A program made the translations under genes and the position numbers. From positions 1 through 45,141 of the forward strand of contig JAAANX010000050.1 in the NCBI GenBank assembly GCA_009909085.1: DNA of 45,141 bases, read 5' to 3'. How positions within the stretch are numbered: position 1 is the first letter of the stretch; the number at the start of each line of letters is the position of its first letter. The notes under the pieces were generated by a model. The model was not told the DNA's origin and did not search any database. It saw only the letters and a program-made list of their open reading frames with translations. The DNA comes from Cyanobacteria bacterium GSL.Bin1. Lineage in GTDB: Bacteria > Cyanobacteriota > Cyanobacteriia > Cyanobacteriales > Rubidibacteraceae. This document shows positions 8,957 to 18,238 of this stretch, in pieces.

Positions 8957-10819
8957 ATGAATTGGCCAAATGATCAACCTGCCTCCATCTTAGTTGTAGA
9001 TGATGAACCTGATAACTTTGATGTCATTGAAACGGCTCTTGTCAATCAAGGATATCAACTCCAATATGCTAGCAATGCCCATAATGCTTGGCAGCAATTA
9101 GAAATTTTACCCGTTGATGTAATTGTGCTGGATGTGATGATGTCCGATCAAGATGGCATCAGTTTTTGTCGTGAGCTGAAAAATCATCCGCGATCACAGC
9201 ACATTCCGATTCTTATGGTAACTGCTCTCACCGAGAAACAAGACTTAGTTCAATCTTTAGCAGCAGGAGCAGATGATTTTCTAAGTAAACCCTTGAATTA
9301 CCTTGAACTTCAAGCAAGAGTCGCTTGTCTAGTGCGGATTAAAAAGCAATATGATCAGTTGCGAGCTTTATTGGCCAGTCGAGAAGAAGAATTACGTCAT
9401 CGTCAAGAAGCAGAAGTCTCCTTAGCGAAAATGAATGAACAATTGCAAGCAGTGATTGATGCAGTTCCTGGTTTTATCTCTTGGATCGGGAACGACTTGC
9501 GATATCGCGGCGTTAACCAACGGCTTGCGAAAGCGGTGGGGATAGCTACTGAAGAATTTGTGGGTCAACCCTTAGGTTTTTTAGATTCTGCTCAAGAATT
9601 TGAAACATTTATTCAGGACTTTATTGGCAAAACGAAGCGGGAAACTGCACAAATCATTCTGAGTGTTAACTTTCAAGAAAAACTACGAGAAAATCTAATT
9701 GTTGCTCAAAAATATGAGCAAGGACAGTCGATTGTAACCGTAGGAATTGATATTACAAAATGGAAACAAGCAGAGAGAGAACTGCAAGTCACAACTAATC
9801 AACTGATAACATTACTGAATACATTAAAGAGTGGTGTTCTCCTTCAGGATAAAAATTGGAATGTTATTTTACCCAATCAGATATTTTACGAAATTTTCAA
9901 CCTCAATCCTGCGATTGATGTGCTCACCGGACAAACAAATTCTGAATTAGAAGACTATTATCAAGTGTATTTCTCAGAGCCTGAACGATTTTGTCAACAA
10001 AATACCATGCTGTTGCGAGGCCAAAAATCCGTTATTAATGAAGAATGGACGCTGCGAGATGGCCGGATTTTAGAGCGCGATTATGCGCCAATTTGGGTGG
10101 ATGGTTCCTGTCAAGGTCATTTATGGATGTATCGAGATATTACAGAACGCAAACGCGATGAAGAACAACTTAAAACTTCATTACAGGAGAAAGATTTACT
10201 TTTAAAAGAAATTCATCATCGAGTTAAAAATAATCTCTTAGTTGTGTCAAATTTATTGGGACTACAAAGTCTCTATGCTGAAGATGAAAAAGTATCAACT
10301 TTGCTGAATGAAAGTCAAAATCGGGTGCATTCTATGGCACTCATCCATGAAAAACTTTATCAAAGCACAGAGCTAAAAAAAATCAACTTTGCTGATTATT
10401 TAAGAGATTTGACACAGACTTTATTCGACTCTTATATTGCCGACAATCAGAACATTGAATTGGCATTAAAACTAGAACCAGTTTGGCTGAATGTAGAAAC
10501 CGCAAATCCTTGTGGTTTGATTGTAAATGAATTAATATCTAATTCTCTTAAACATGGCTTTTCTGATGGTTGTGAAGGAAAAGTTTGGTTGGAATTACGC
10601 CAAAGCAAAGATAATAATCAAATCACTTTAGAAGTTAAAGATAATGGTGTAGGATTACCTCCCAATTTCGATCCCATGCAAGTCCAATCTTTAGGAATGG
10701 AACTGATTGTAACCTTAACTGAGCAAATTCAAGGCGAGTTATCAATTACTAACACTAACAACGAAGGTGCAAGTTTTCAAATTACTTTCCAAGAATTACA
10801 ATATCGTCAACGCTATTAA
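8957..10819 (+). CDS. Hybrid response regulator/sensor histidine kinase (REC-PAS-PAS-HisKA_2-HATPase)
   Basis: 620 residues, soluble, no membrane helix seen. The REC domain (about 10-125) has DDE acidic pocket residues 15-17, phosphoacceptor Asp59 and Lys111. Two PAS-like domains follow, near 165-270 (LQAVIDAVPGFISWIGNDLR) and 280-395 (LLNTLKSGVLLQDKNW). The phosphoacceptor box is KEIHHRVKNNL, which defines HisKA_2 kinases of the group that also includes blue-light and stress kinases. The ATPase domain shows NELISNSLKHGF and DNGVGLP. First of three signalling genes with short gaps, so the gene at 10838 is probably its partner. The signal sensed is unknown. Confidence 0.9.
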   Translation: MNWPNDQPASILVVDDEPDNFDVIETALVNQGYQLQYASNAHNAWQQLEILPVDVIVLDVMMSDQDGISFCRELKNHPRSQHIPILMVTALTEKQDLVQSLAAGADDFLSKPLNYLELQARVACLVRIKKQYDQLRALLASREEELRHRQEAEVSLAKMNEQLQAVIDAVPGFISWIGNDLRYRGVNQRLAKAVGIATEEFVGQPLGFLDSAQEFETFIQDFIGKTKRETAQIILSVNFQEKLRENLIVAQKYEQGQSIVTVGIDITKWKQAERELQVTTNQLITLLNTLKSGVLLQDKNWNVILPNQIFYEIFNLNPAIDVLTGQTNSELEDYYQVYFSEPERFCQQNTMLLRGQKSVINEEWTLRDGRILERDYAPIWVDGSCQGHLWMYRDITERKRDEEQLKTSLQEKDLLLKEIHHRVKNNLLVVSNLLGLQSLYAEDEKVSTLLNESQNRVHSMALIHEKLYQSTELKKINFADYLRDLTQTLFDSYIADNQNIELALKLEPVWLNVETANPCGLIVNELISNSLKHGFSDGCEGKVWLELRQSKDNNQITLEVKDNGVGLPPNFDPMQVQSLGMELIVTLTEQIQGELSITNTNNEGASFQITFQELQYRQRY

Positions 10820-10837
10820 AAAATTAAAGGAGGAGAG

Positions 10838-11230
10838 ATGAAATCGAGTCGGGGAAAAATTTTAATTGTTGAAGATGAACTCATTATTGCAAAGTCTTTG
10901 GCTCGGCAATTGGAAAATTTAAGTTATGAGTTAGTAGGAACTGCCTCTTCTGGAAAAAAAGCATTGGAAATCATCCAAAATAATCTGCCCGATCTAGTTT
11001 TAATGGATATTGTAATTGCCGGAGAAATGGATGGTATTGAAACGGGAAAAAAGATTCGAGAACAATTTGATATCCCGATTATTTATTTAACGGCTTATAG
11101 CGATGACGAGACGCTTAAGCGCGTACAAGAAAGTGGTGGTCAAGGGTACATTTTAAAGCCTTATAAACAGCGAGAAGTGCATGCAGCAATTACGATGGTT
11201 CTCGCGCAATATCAAGACCAAAAATCTTGA
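10838..11230 (+). CDS. Single-domain response regulator
   Basis: 130 residues: a stand-alone receiver domain with Glu-Asp-Glu acidic pocket (VEDEL), phosphoacceptor Asp57 (LVLMDIVI), Thr/Tyr switch positions (YLTAYSDD) and Lys107 (ILKPYK). No output domain. A near-perfect Shine-Dalgarno AAAGGAGG at 10826-10833 stands four bases before the ATG. The start lies 18 bases after the kinase stop. The MDIVIAGEMDGIETG segment is the form seen in receivers paired with HisKA_2 kinases, which fits its neighbour. Confidence 0.93.
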   Translation: MKSSRGKILIVEDELIIAKSLARQLENLSYELVGTASSGKKALEIIQNNLPDLVLMDIVIAGEMDGIETGKKIREQFDIPIIYLTAYSDDETLKRVQESGGQGYILKPYKQREVHAAITMVLAQYQDQKS

Positions 11231-11287
11231 ACCAAATGAGTAACATCAATCAAGAGCTGCCTGTCAAAATCGAGAGTCAGTAAAATT

Positions 11288-13027
11288 ATGGATATATACA
11301 CTGACACTTACCCATCCATTCTCGTGGTCGATGATGATCCCAATAACTATGATGTGATTGAAAGCTTACTCTACGATCAGATCTATCAATTCCACTATGC
11401 AGAAAAGTGGAAAATTGCCTTAAGGCAGCTGCAACAGATCAAAATTGATTTGATTTTATTAGATTTGATGATGCCAGAAATGAATGGGCTGGAGTTATGC
11501 CGATTAATTAAGAGCGATCGCGCTCATCAAGGTATTCCCATTATTATGATGACCGCATTGGGAACACGCGCCAGCTTATCGCAGGCTTTAGAAGCTGGTG
11601 CCGATGACTTTATTAGTAAGCCCATTAGTGGTTTAGAATTACGAGCAAGAGTGCGCTCTATGCTCCGAATAAGTAACCAATATCAAAAAATTCGGGAACT
11701 CAATAAAACTTTAGAGCAAAAAGTAGAAGCCCGTACCCGCCAACTGCAGGATATGATTTGTTATCATCCACTGACAGGGTTAGCGACTCGTTTTTCTCTC
11801 TTGCAGCAGCTGAATGATTTGTTGAGTACAGATCAAGGATTTGGGCTGCTTTATTTTGATTGTGATGATTTTCAGTTGGTGAATAGTTGTTATGGTTATG
11901 AAATTGGCGATCAGGCACTGTTAGCCATTCGCGATCGCGTTTCTCTGTGTTTAGGCGCTAATGATTGGTTTGCTCACCTCGGCGAAGATGATTTTTGTAT
12001 TCTGATCACCCATGCTAGAAATGAAGCAAACGTACAGGCGATTATTGATCGAATTTTTGCTGCCTTTAAACAGGCGTTTTTGATTAGTCACCAAGAAATT
12101 TATTTGTCAATTTCAATGGGAGTGGTTTATCAAAGCGTACCTTGGGAAAAAGATGCAGAACGCATTTTGCGTAATGCAGATACAGCCCTGAATTGGGCAA
12201 AAAGAAAAGGGAAAAATAATTACCAGCACTTCCAAGCCAATATGCATCAAATCACAAGAGGAAAGTTGCAGCTAGCGAGAGATTTGCGCCAAGCTTTAGT
12301 CCGAGATGAATTTTGCGTTTACTATCAGCCCATTATTGACTTAAAGCAAGATCGGATCAGTGGTTTTGAAGCCCTCATTCGTTGGCAACATCCAGAGCAA
12401 GGGTTAGTTTTACCAGACAAGTTTATCGCCTGCTTGGAAGAAACAAGTTTAATTATTCCCGTTGGTATGGTTATTTTAAAAAAAGCCTGTCAGCAATTAA
12501 AGGTATGGGAAAAACAGGGCAAGCCAGACTTACAAATTAGCGTTAATTTATCGCCGTTGCAATTTCGAAAAAAAAGTCTCCTTCATGATGTTGAGTCCGT
12601 GTTGTATCAAACTGGGTTATCGCCATTAAAGTTGAAATTAGAAATTACAGAAACGCTGACAATGGAAAATTTACACCAAGCTGTCAAAGTGATCAAAGCC
12701 TTTCGATCGCGCGGTATTGAACTCAGTATTGATGATTTTGGCACCGGGTATTCTTCTCTGAGTTATCTCCAGCAGTTTCCGGTTAATAACCTGAAAATTG
12801 ATCGCGCCTTTGTCAATCTTTTAGAAAGCGATGTCAATAACTTGCAAATTATCCGCGCGATCATTTATCTAGGAAAAGCATTGGGAATGAGTATTACTGC
12901 AGAAGGGATCGAAACAGCCTCTCAAGTGGCTCAACTCAAACAACTCAATTGTGAATTTGGACAAGGCTATTATTTTGCTCAGCCCATGAGTGCAGAAGAG
13001 GCGTCTGAATATCTCTTTTCTAGCTAA
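11288..13027 (+). CDS. Response regulator with degenerate GGDEF and intact EAL domain (c-di-GMP phosphodiesterase candidate)
   Basis: 579 residues: REC about 10-125 (Asp59, Lys111), GGDEF-type domain about 160-310, EAL domain about 325-575. The GGDEF signature reads LGEDDF, so the second Gly is Glu and the Glu is Asp; cyclase activity is doubtful. The EAL part keeps FEALIRWQHP, VNLSPLQF, LEITET, IDDFGTGYSS, LKIDRAFV and AEGIET, so c-di-GMP hydrolysis is likely. The degenerate GGDEF may serve as a GTP-binding regulator, as known in some family members. The REC domain closely resembles that of the 8957 kinase, suggesting a shared origin. Its 3' end overlaps the convergent pmbA gene by 8 bases. 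Confidence 0.92.
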   Translation: MDIYTDTYPSILVVDDDPNNYDVIESLLYDQIYQFHYAEKWKIALRQLQQIKIDLILLDLMMPEMNGLELCRLIKSDRAHQGIPIIMMTALGTRASLSQALEAGADDFISKPISGLELRARVRSMLRISNQYQKIRELNKTLEQKVEARTRQLQDMICYHPLTGLATRFSLLQQLNDLLSTDQGFGLLYFDCDDFQLVNSCYGYEIGDQALLAIRDRVSLCLGANDWFAHLGEDDFCILITHARNEANVQAIIDRIFAAFKQAFLISHQEIYLSISMGVVYQSVPWEKDAERILRNADTALNWAKRKGKNNYQHFQANMHQITRGKLQLARDLRQALVRDEFCVYYQPIIDLKQDRISGFEALIRWQHPEQGLVLPDKFIACLEETSLIIPVGMVILKKACQQLKVWEKQGKPDLQISVNLSPLQFRKKSLLHDVESVLYQTGLSPLKLKLEITETLTMENLHQAVKVIKAFRSRGIELSIDDFGTGYSSLSYLQQFPVNNLKIDRAFVNLLESDVNNLQIIRAIIYLGKALGMSITAEGIETASQVAQLKQLNCEFGQGYYFAQPMSAEEASEYLFSS

Positions 13028-14300
13028 CAGCGGATAAGCTTTCCACAACCAGAGAAGGAGTGACATAAGATTCATTCATTTGCACATCTTCTCCGAGAGT
13101 AATCAGGTGGTTGAGTGCCGTATAAATATTACCGGCAACCATTGTATCTTTCACACGACCGGTAATTTTGCCGTTTTCAACGCGATAGCCCAGTTCAATA
13201 TTGGCGGAAAAGTCTCCCGAAAGATCTGCATCGCCTCCTAGGAGTTGATCAATGACCAGTCCGTTATCTAATTGGGCGATTAAATCGTCTAAACTTCCCT
13301 TACCAGGGGCAACGATTAAGTTAATCAGACTTGGGGTGGGATAACGCCCTAAACTGGGACGAAAACCATTACCAGTGCTGCCTGTCCCGAGTAAACGTCC
13401 TATAGCGCGATCGCGATAAAATTCTTTTAACTGTCCTTTCTCAATGAGAGTTAGCTGCTGTGTCTGTGTCCCTTCATCGTCAAAGGGACAGCGTTCAGGA
13501 TTACGGGTCGGATCTTGCCAGAGTGTAATTTGGTCTGAGATCACTTGTTGCGTTGCGCGATCACTCCAGGGAGAAGACCCCTCCCAAATGCGTTTTCCAT
13601 TGAGTGCAGCAATCACAGTCTCCCAAAATAACGGTGCTGATTTCGGCATAAAAATGATGGGAACCTGTCCTTGCGGTGCCGGAACCGTTGCTTGTGCCCA
13701 CTTCATCCCTTGGGCAATGCGTTGCTGAAGAGGCTGTAAATCAAGGGTATGGGCTGATTCAATCCCATCGGCAATCCCTAAAAAATCTTCGCCGCGGACC
13801 CACTCCACTTGGAAAAAGGCACTGAGGCTGATGTCAGTATATTGACAGTCGGTTCCTCGGCTATTGAGGAGGCGGGTGGTGTGTTGTTCGCAGTCGAGTT
13901 CTCCGCTACAAATGACGCTGGAATTGAAGTTAGAGAGTTGCGCGATCGCGCTTTGACCGGTTGCAATGAGATGATCTTGGGCAACTGAGTGACCCTGTGT
14001 CGGATAAACTTGCTGATGATCAGCGGTGAGTTCAATCGTTTCTGGGGGATTCAAGGGACACAACGCTAACGCCCGTTGTACCATTTGTTCGGGGTCCACT
14101 TTCCCATAAGCGACAGTCACACCAGGGGCGCGATCGCGCCACACCCGTAAGGCAATACCTTCTGATTCAATGGTTTCGAGCTGCTTAAGGCGATTGGCTT
14201 CAAAATAGACCGGATGAGAACGAGAGATCAGTTGATAGACCTCTGCTTCTTCTGCCCCAGCTTTTTGCGCCGTTTCTAAAATTTCCTCTGGGTTGATCAT
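13020..14300 (-). CDS. pmbA: TldD/PmbA family protein, TldE (PmbA) type
   Basis: 426 residues. TldD and TldE form a metalloprotease that degrades unfolded peptides and trims modified peptides; TldD carries the zinc site. No HEXXXH metal motif is seen here, so this is the TldE (PmbA) subunit. Family marks are LNSRGTDCQYTDISLSAFFQ-like text, RSLGRYPTPSLINLIVAPG-like text, GGDADLSGDFS and VKDTMVAGNIY. Start ATG at 14300 overlaps the tab2 stop in an ATGA arrangement, so translation is probably coupled. No TldD partner is in the window. Confidence 0.88.
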   Translation of the reverse strand: MINPEEILETAQKAGAEEAEVYQLISRSHPVYFEANRLKQLETIESEGIALRVWRDRAPGVTVAYGKVDPEQMVQRALALCPLNPPETIELTADHQQVYPTQGHSVAQDHLIATGQSAIAQLSNFNSSVICSGELDCEQHTTRLLNSRGTDCQYTDISLSAFFQVEWVRGEDFLGIADGIESAHTLDLQPLQQRIAQGMKWAQATVPAPQGQVPIIFMPKSAPLFWETVIAALNGKRIWEGSSPWSDRATQQVISDQITLWQDPTRNPERCPFDDEGTQTQQLTLIEKGQLKEFYRDRAIGRLLGTGSTGNGFRPSLGRYPTPSLINLIVAPGKGSLDDLIAQLDNGLVIDQLLGGDADLSGDFSANIELGYRVENGKITGRVKDTMVAGNIYTALNHLITLGEDVQMNESYVTPSLVVESLSAVS

Positions 14301-15160
14301 GCTAGTAACCAGAACCCGGCAAAGGATTGCGAACTCGGATCACTCTGAATGGCTAAGAAGTGAACCCCTTTTGCCTCCTTCTTGGCAGCAGCAAATCCTT
14401 GCGCTTCCTTGAGCGTCTCTGGATTGGTAATATCAGCTAAAATCCAACATTCACTACTACCGGTTTGTAGCACTAAACGGGGCAAGCTGCCCTGCTGCAA
14501 TTGAATTTGAGAAAGTTCCATCCCCGACATCCAACCGGCAAATGGCATCGCCCGCGGTGAAAAAATAACCAAGCCCGGAATCTTCGTTTCTGAGGCTAAT
14601 TCAAATAAAGAGAGAGGAAACCCTTCTCCAAAACTAATCTCCCACTCTCCCATCTCTTGAAAAGCTGCTGCTTCCAGGGTGACAAATGCCCACTTATCCC
14701 CCTTATCCCCCCGAATCGCATCGGGAAGAATCACCGCACTTTCCGCGGGATATTGCACCGAGGCATTACTCATCGCCGTCTCATCATAGCCTTCTTGTTG
14801 GGGGTAAACTTGTTCTAATCGCTCTTGTAACCACTTCTGTAACGCATAAGTGCGCCGACTGGGAAGCGCAGTAATCCCTAAATCATCGCAGGCTTTCGTA
14901 ATCATATTATTCATTTGACGACGAAAGAAGCGAATTTTTTTGGGGGCAGTGTCTGCCTTTTCCATCGCCTCCTTCAAAGCTTCTTGCAGGAAAATTGAGT
15001 TCACATTCTGTGCCGCACAAAACTTGGAATAGCGAAACAATTTTGCTTCGGTTGCTTGCACCTCGAGGGGACTTTCACAAATTAAGACTTCCCACTGCTT
15101 TTTATTGTTTTCATCTCGAATCGGACGAGAGTAGAAATCAAGTTCCCAAATCGTTTCCAT
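14297..15160 (-). CDS. Tab2/Atab2 family RNA-binding protein
   Basis: 287 residues. It opens with METIWELDFYSRPI and has WEVLICES, the opening of the Tab2/Atab2 (DUF1092) family. The plant and algal members bind RNA and are needed for translation of photosystem I (psaB) mRNA in chloroplasts; the cyanobacterial members are conserved but less studied. Further family-like segments are RTYALQKWLQERLE and WAFVTLEAAAF. No membrane helix is seen. It is the first gene of a two-gene unit with pmbA (4-base overlap). Confidence 0.85.
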   Translation of the reverse strand: METIWELDFYSRPIRDENNKKQWEVLICESPLEVQATEAKLFRYSKFCAAQNVNSIFLQEALKEAMEKADTAPKKIRFFRRQMNNMITKACDDLGITALPSRRTYALQKWLQERLEQVYPQQEGYDETAMSNASVQYPAESAVILPDAIRGDKGDKWAFVTLEAAAFQEMGEWEISFGEGFPLSLFELASETKIPGLVIFSPRAMPFAGWMSGMELSQIQLQQGSLPRLVLQTGSSECWILADITNPETLKEAQGFAAAKKEAKGVHFLAIQSDPSSQSFAGFWLLA

Positions 15161-15343
15161 AAATTAGGTTCTCATCAATAGTTGACCCCTCTTAGCACAT
15201 TAGCAAGTTTTCCGAGATTTTTGAAATGGTTTCGCTACTTCCTCAACCCGAGTTAATCGGTGACTCCCTTCTGGTTTCGAGGGTCGAGAACCTGATCCCC
15301 CCTGGTCATGACTAATGGGAAACACAGTGTTAAGCCGTTTCAT

Positions 15344-16579
15344 TTAATTGAGGATAGAGCGATATAAGTGACTCAGTTGTGAAGCGACCCCTTCCCAACT
15401 AAACTCGCTTTCCATCCGTTTTCTCGCATTTTCACCGAGTTGATTGCGCCATTGGGGATCATTTAAAACGCGATCAATTGCTTTCGCGAATGCTTGCTCA
15501 TCTTTGGGGGGAACCAGTAATCCAGTTTCTTCGGAGACGACAGTGAAGTTAAGCCCGCCAACAGCACTGCCCACAACCGGCGTGCCACTTGCCATGGCTT
15601 CAATCGGTACTAAACCAAAAGGTTCATAGTGACTCGGAACAACGCAGACATCGGCAGCAGCAAAATATACGGGCAGATCCTCGTCAGAAATGCGTCCGGG
15701 GAAGTCTGTTATCTCACTCAGCCCTAATTCATCTACAATTTTTGTAATCCGGTCTTTTTCCTCACCGTCACTTTGACCAGGACTGTAAGCCCCGGCAATG
15801 ATGAGCCGTAAAGGGACTTTGCCACGCAATTGAGACTGATAAACGGCTCGCACCAAGGTTTCAATCCCTTTACGCGGGTCGAAGCGTCCCACGTAATAAA
15901 TAATTTTTTCTGTTGGTGCAAAGCCTAATTTGGCTCGCGCTTGTTCATGAGTGATCGAACCAAAGCGATGGATATCTGTGCCACAGGGAATAATTTCGAT
16001 ATTACCGCGAGTGGAAACGAGTGAGCGCAGATCGTCTCTTTCTTGAGGACTGGTCGCAACAATACAATCAGCAGTTTCTAAGGTGGCTTTTTCAATTTCT
16101 AAACGTCGGCTTGCAGTATGGGGGGGCTCTTTTACCGATTGATATTTCACTGCCCCCAAAGAATGATAAGTATGGATCATCGGGAGTGATAACCGCCTCC
16201 GGAGTTCTAATCCCACCCAAGCCGATAACCAGTAATTGGTATGGATCAGTGCATACTCTCTCCCTTCCTTGCGAGCAAATTTCAGTAATTCTTCCACAAA
16301 TTGATCACAGTGTTCAAAAATTTCTTGACGCGGAATAAAGGTTTGCGGACCAGCAGTTAGACGAATCGTGCGACAAAACTTTTGATGTTGAACAATACGG
16401 GAATTATTAGCATCGGACTGGCGAGTAAACATATCGACATCCCAACCCAAGCCCGCCAGAGCATCTCCCACGTGCCGTACATAAACATTTTGTCCGCCCG
16501 CTTCTTCCCCTCCAATATCAACGGCAGGGTCACCATGTACGGAAATTAAAGCAATCTGTTTGCGATGATCGGTATTCAT
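15344..16579 (-). CDS. Glycosyltransferase family 4 protein (sucrose-phosphate-synthase-like fold)
   Basis: 411 residues, GT-B fold. The N-terminus ISVHGDPAVDIGGEEAGGQN has the glycine-rich acceptor loop of the GT4 group that includes sucrose synthases and MshA. The C-terminal donor-sugar motif is EPFGLVPIEAMASGTPVVG (E-x7-E). It should be a retaining transferase using a nucleotide sugar. The acceptor is not evident from sequence, and calling it a true sucrose-phosphate synthase would go beyond what is seen. Stands alone, with a 183-base gap to tab2 and 178 bases to the aminotransferase. Confidence 0.82.
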   Translation of the reverse strand: MNTDHRKQIALISVHGDPAVDIGGEEAGGQNVYVRHVGDALAGLGWDVDMFTRQSDANNSRIVQHQKFCRTIRLTAGPQTFIPRQEIFEHCDQFVEELLKFARKEGREYALIHTNYWLSAWVGLELRRRLSLPMIHTYHSLGAVKYQSVKEPPHTASRRLEIEKATLETADCIVATSPQERDDLRSLVSTRGNIEIIPCGTDIHRFGSITHEQARAKLGFAPTEKIIYYVGRFDPRKGIETLVRAVYQSQLRGKVPLRLIIAGAYSPGQSDGEEKDRITKIVDELGLSEITDFPGRISDEDLPVYFAAADVCVVPSHYEPFGLVPIEAMASGTPVVGSAVGGLNFTVVSEETGLLVPPKDEQAFAKAIDRVLNDPQWRNQLGENARKRMESEFSWEGVASQLSHLYRSILN

Positions 16580-16757
16580 TCTTTCCTTTCCCTCCTCCTG
16601 GTTGATGCTTAGTCCGAAAGGTTTTGATGGGTGAACTCAACAGTGATAGCAGCTACCGTTACTGTAACCTGTCATCATATCGCGCTTTAACTTAGCAATT
16701 CTCGACAAAGGGGTTAATCAGCTTTCGGAAAGATTTTTTTAGTCTAAACCAGAGGCT

Positions 16758-17942
16758 TTAAGATTGGACAAATTTAGTGAGACGTTCCAGTCCATTATGG
16801 ATGGTTTTTAAATCAGTGGCATAGGATAAACGAATGCAGGCATCGTTACCAAAAGCGATCCCCGGAACCGTTGCCACCTGCATTTCTTCTAGTAATTCGT
16901 TAGCAAAGTTAAACGAAGTTTTTCCAGTTTTGCTGATATCGACAAAGAGGTAAAAGGCACCGTAAGGAGTGGAACAACTCAGTTCTGGCACCTTCGTCAA
17001 TACATCTAACATAATTCGTCGTCGCTGAGCGAAAGCCGTTCGCATTTCGTCAATCGCCGTTTCAGAACGAGGATTTTCTAACGCCGCGATCGCGCCATAC
17101 TGAGCAAAGGTACAAACGTTAGAGGTACTATGACTTTGAATAGTGGTCATTGCTTTGATAATTTCTTCGTTACCTGCTAAATAACCGACCCGCCAACCAG
17201 TCATGGCATAGGTTTTGGCAAAGCCGCTACTCACTAAGGTGCGAGCAAAAATGTCTGAATTCAAACTACCAATGCTAATATGTTCGGCATCGTCATAGAG
17301 AATTTTTTCGTAAATTTCATCAGAAACCACCCAGAGATCGTTACTGACAATGACATCCGCTAAGGCGGTGAGTTCATCTCGGGAGTAAACCGCACCGGTG
17401 GGGTTAGTGGGGGAGTTCAGAATAAAAAGCTTACTGTTGGGAGTAATACTGGCTTCGAGTTGCGAGGCGGTAATCTTGTACTCTTGTTGAGCAGTGGTAG
17501 GAACAATAACGGGGATACCGCCGGCAAGTTTTACCATTTCCGGATAACTCAGCCAGTAAGGGGAGGGAATAATGACTTCATCACCAGGATTAATAAATGC
17601 CTGCATGAGGTTAAACAGCGAGTATTTGCCACCGTTGGTGACAATGACTTGATTGGGAGAGTAGGGTAAGTTATTGTCAGTGTAAAGTTTGTGCGCGATC
17701 GCGCTGCGAAGTCGGGCTTCCCCAGCAGCAGCCCCATAACGGGTTTTGCCCTCATCCAGCGCTTTTTTCGCTGCTTCAACAACGTGCTTTGGCGTATCAA
17801 AATCCGGTTCTCCCGCGCTAAAGCTACACACATCCAAGCCATCTGCTTGCATCGCTTTGGCTTTGGCTGAAATTTCTAGCGTTAACGAAGGAGTTACTTT
17901 ACGAACACGATTGGCTAAAGGAATATCACGCGATCCGCCCAC
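16758..17942 (-). CDS. aspC: Pyridoxal-phosphate aspartate aminotransferase (class I)
   Basis: 394 residues. Motifs: [13 protein letters not shown] near 42-54, [15 protein letters not shown] near 176-190, the DEIYEKI Asp/Tyr cofactor pair, and the Schiff-base lysine Lys243 in [17 protein letters not shown]. These match the 1-beta subgroup of aspartate aminotransferases; in cyanobacteria this group may also transaminate prephenate. The start codon is GTG at 17940-17942, chosen because a strong Shine-Dalgarno (GGGAGGA, complement of 17947-17953) lies four bases before it. It marks the left border of the zor island. Confidence 0.9.
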   Translation of the reverse strand: MGGSRDIPLANRVRKVTPSLTLEISAKAKAMQADGLDVCSFSAGEPDFDTPKHVVEAAKKALDEGKTRYGAAAGEARLRSAIAHKLYTDNNLPYSPNQVIVTNGGKYSLFNLMQAFINPGDEVIIPSPYWLSYPEMVKLAGGIPVIVPTTAQQEYKITASQLEASITPNSKLFILNSPTNPTGAVYSRDELTALADVIVSNDLWVVSDEIYEKILYDDAEHISIGSLNSDIFARTLVSSGFAKTYAMTGWRVGYLAGNEEIIKAMTTIQSHSTSNVCTFAQYGAIAALENPRSETAIDEMRTAFAQRRRIMLDVLTKVPELSCSTPYGAFYLFVDISKTGKTSFNFANELLEEMQVATVPGIAFGNDACIRLSYATDLKTIHNGLERLTKFVQS

Positions 17943-18078
17943 ACTATCCTCCCATCTATTTTAAATAACTGCTCTTCTAGTGTCTCAGACTATGCCTATC
18001 GATCGCAGGGGGATTGTAGTATTTGTTACAGTTTTTTGACATTAACTTTGAAGTTGAAGCCCTCTAAACACACATCTA

Positions 18079-18238
18079 GGAAAAAGCTCTTTTTGCTTCT
18101 CGTTCCAGTTGCTCAATTATCTCTCCGCCATCTAATTAAATTTCTTTCTCGTGTTCTTCGTTTATCGCTATCAGGATCATGAAGTGGAAGTCCTGTCCTG
18201 GTATTATAGCGATCATGCTTGGCGGATTCTTCAGGATT
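18079..18238 (-). pseudogene. Relic of the 3' end of a second zorC-like gene
   Basis: Read on the minus strand, the spacer just beyond the zorC stop encodes NPEESAKHDRYNTRTGLPLH-type text, then RERNLIRWRRDN, a stop, and in another frame QLEREAKRAF. The intact zorC ends with NPNQPYLDPYNPQQGLREPD, VLVRWRREID and QLEREARAAF in the same order. The relic is diverged in DNA, has no start, and carries a frameshift and stop. It is best read as the tail of a second, different zorC copy left after recombination or decay. Confidence 0.65.

Noticed and set aside
16758-18238. Search for ZorD (helicase/nuclease) after zorC
   Set aside because: The only complete gene there is a clear PLP aminotransferase; no Walker A or helicase motif in any frame of the spacer.
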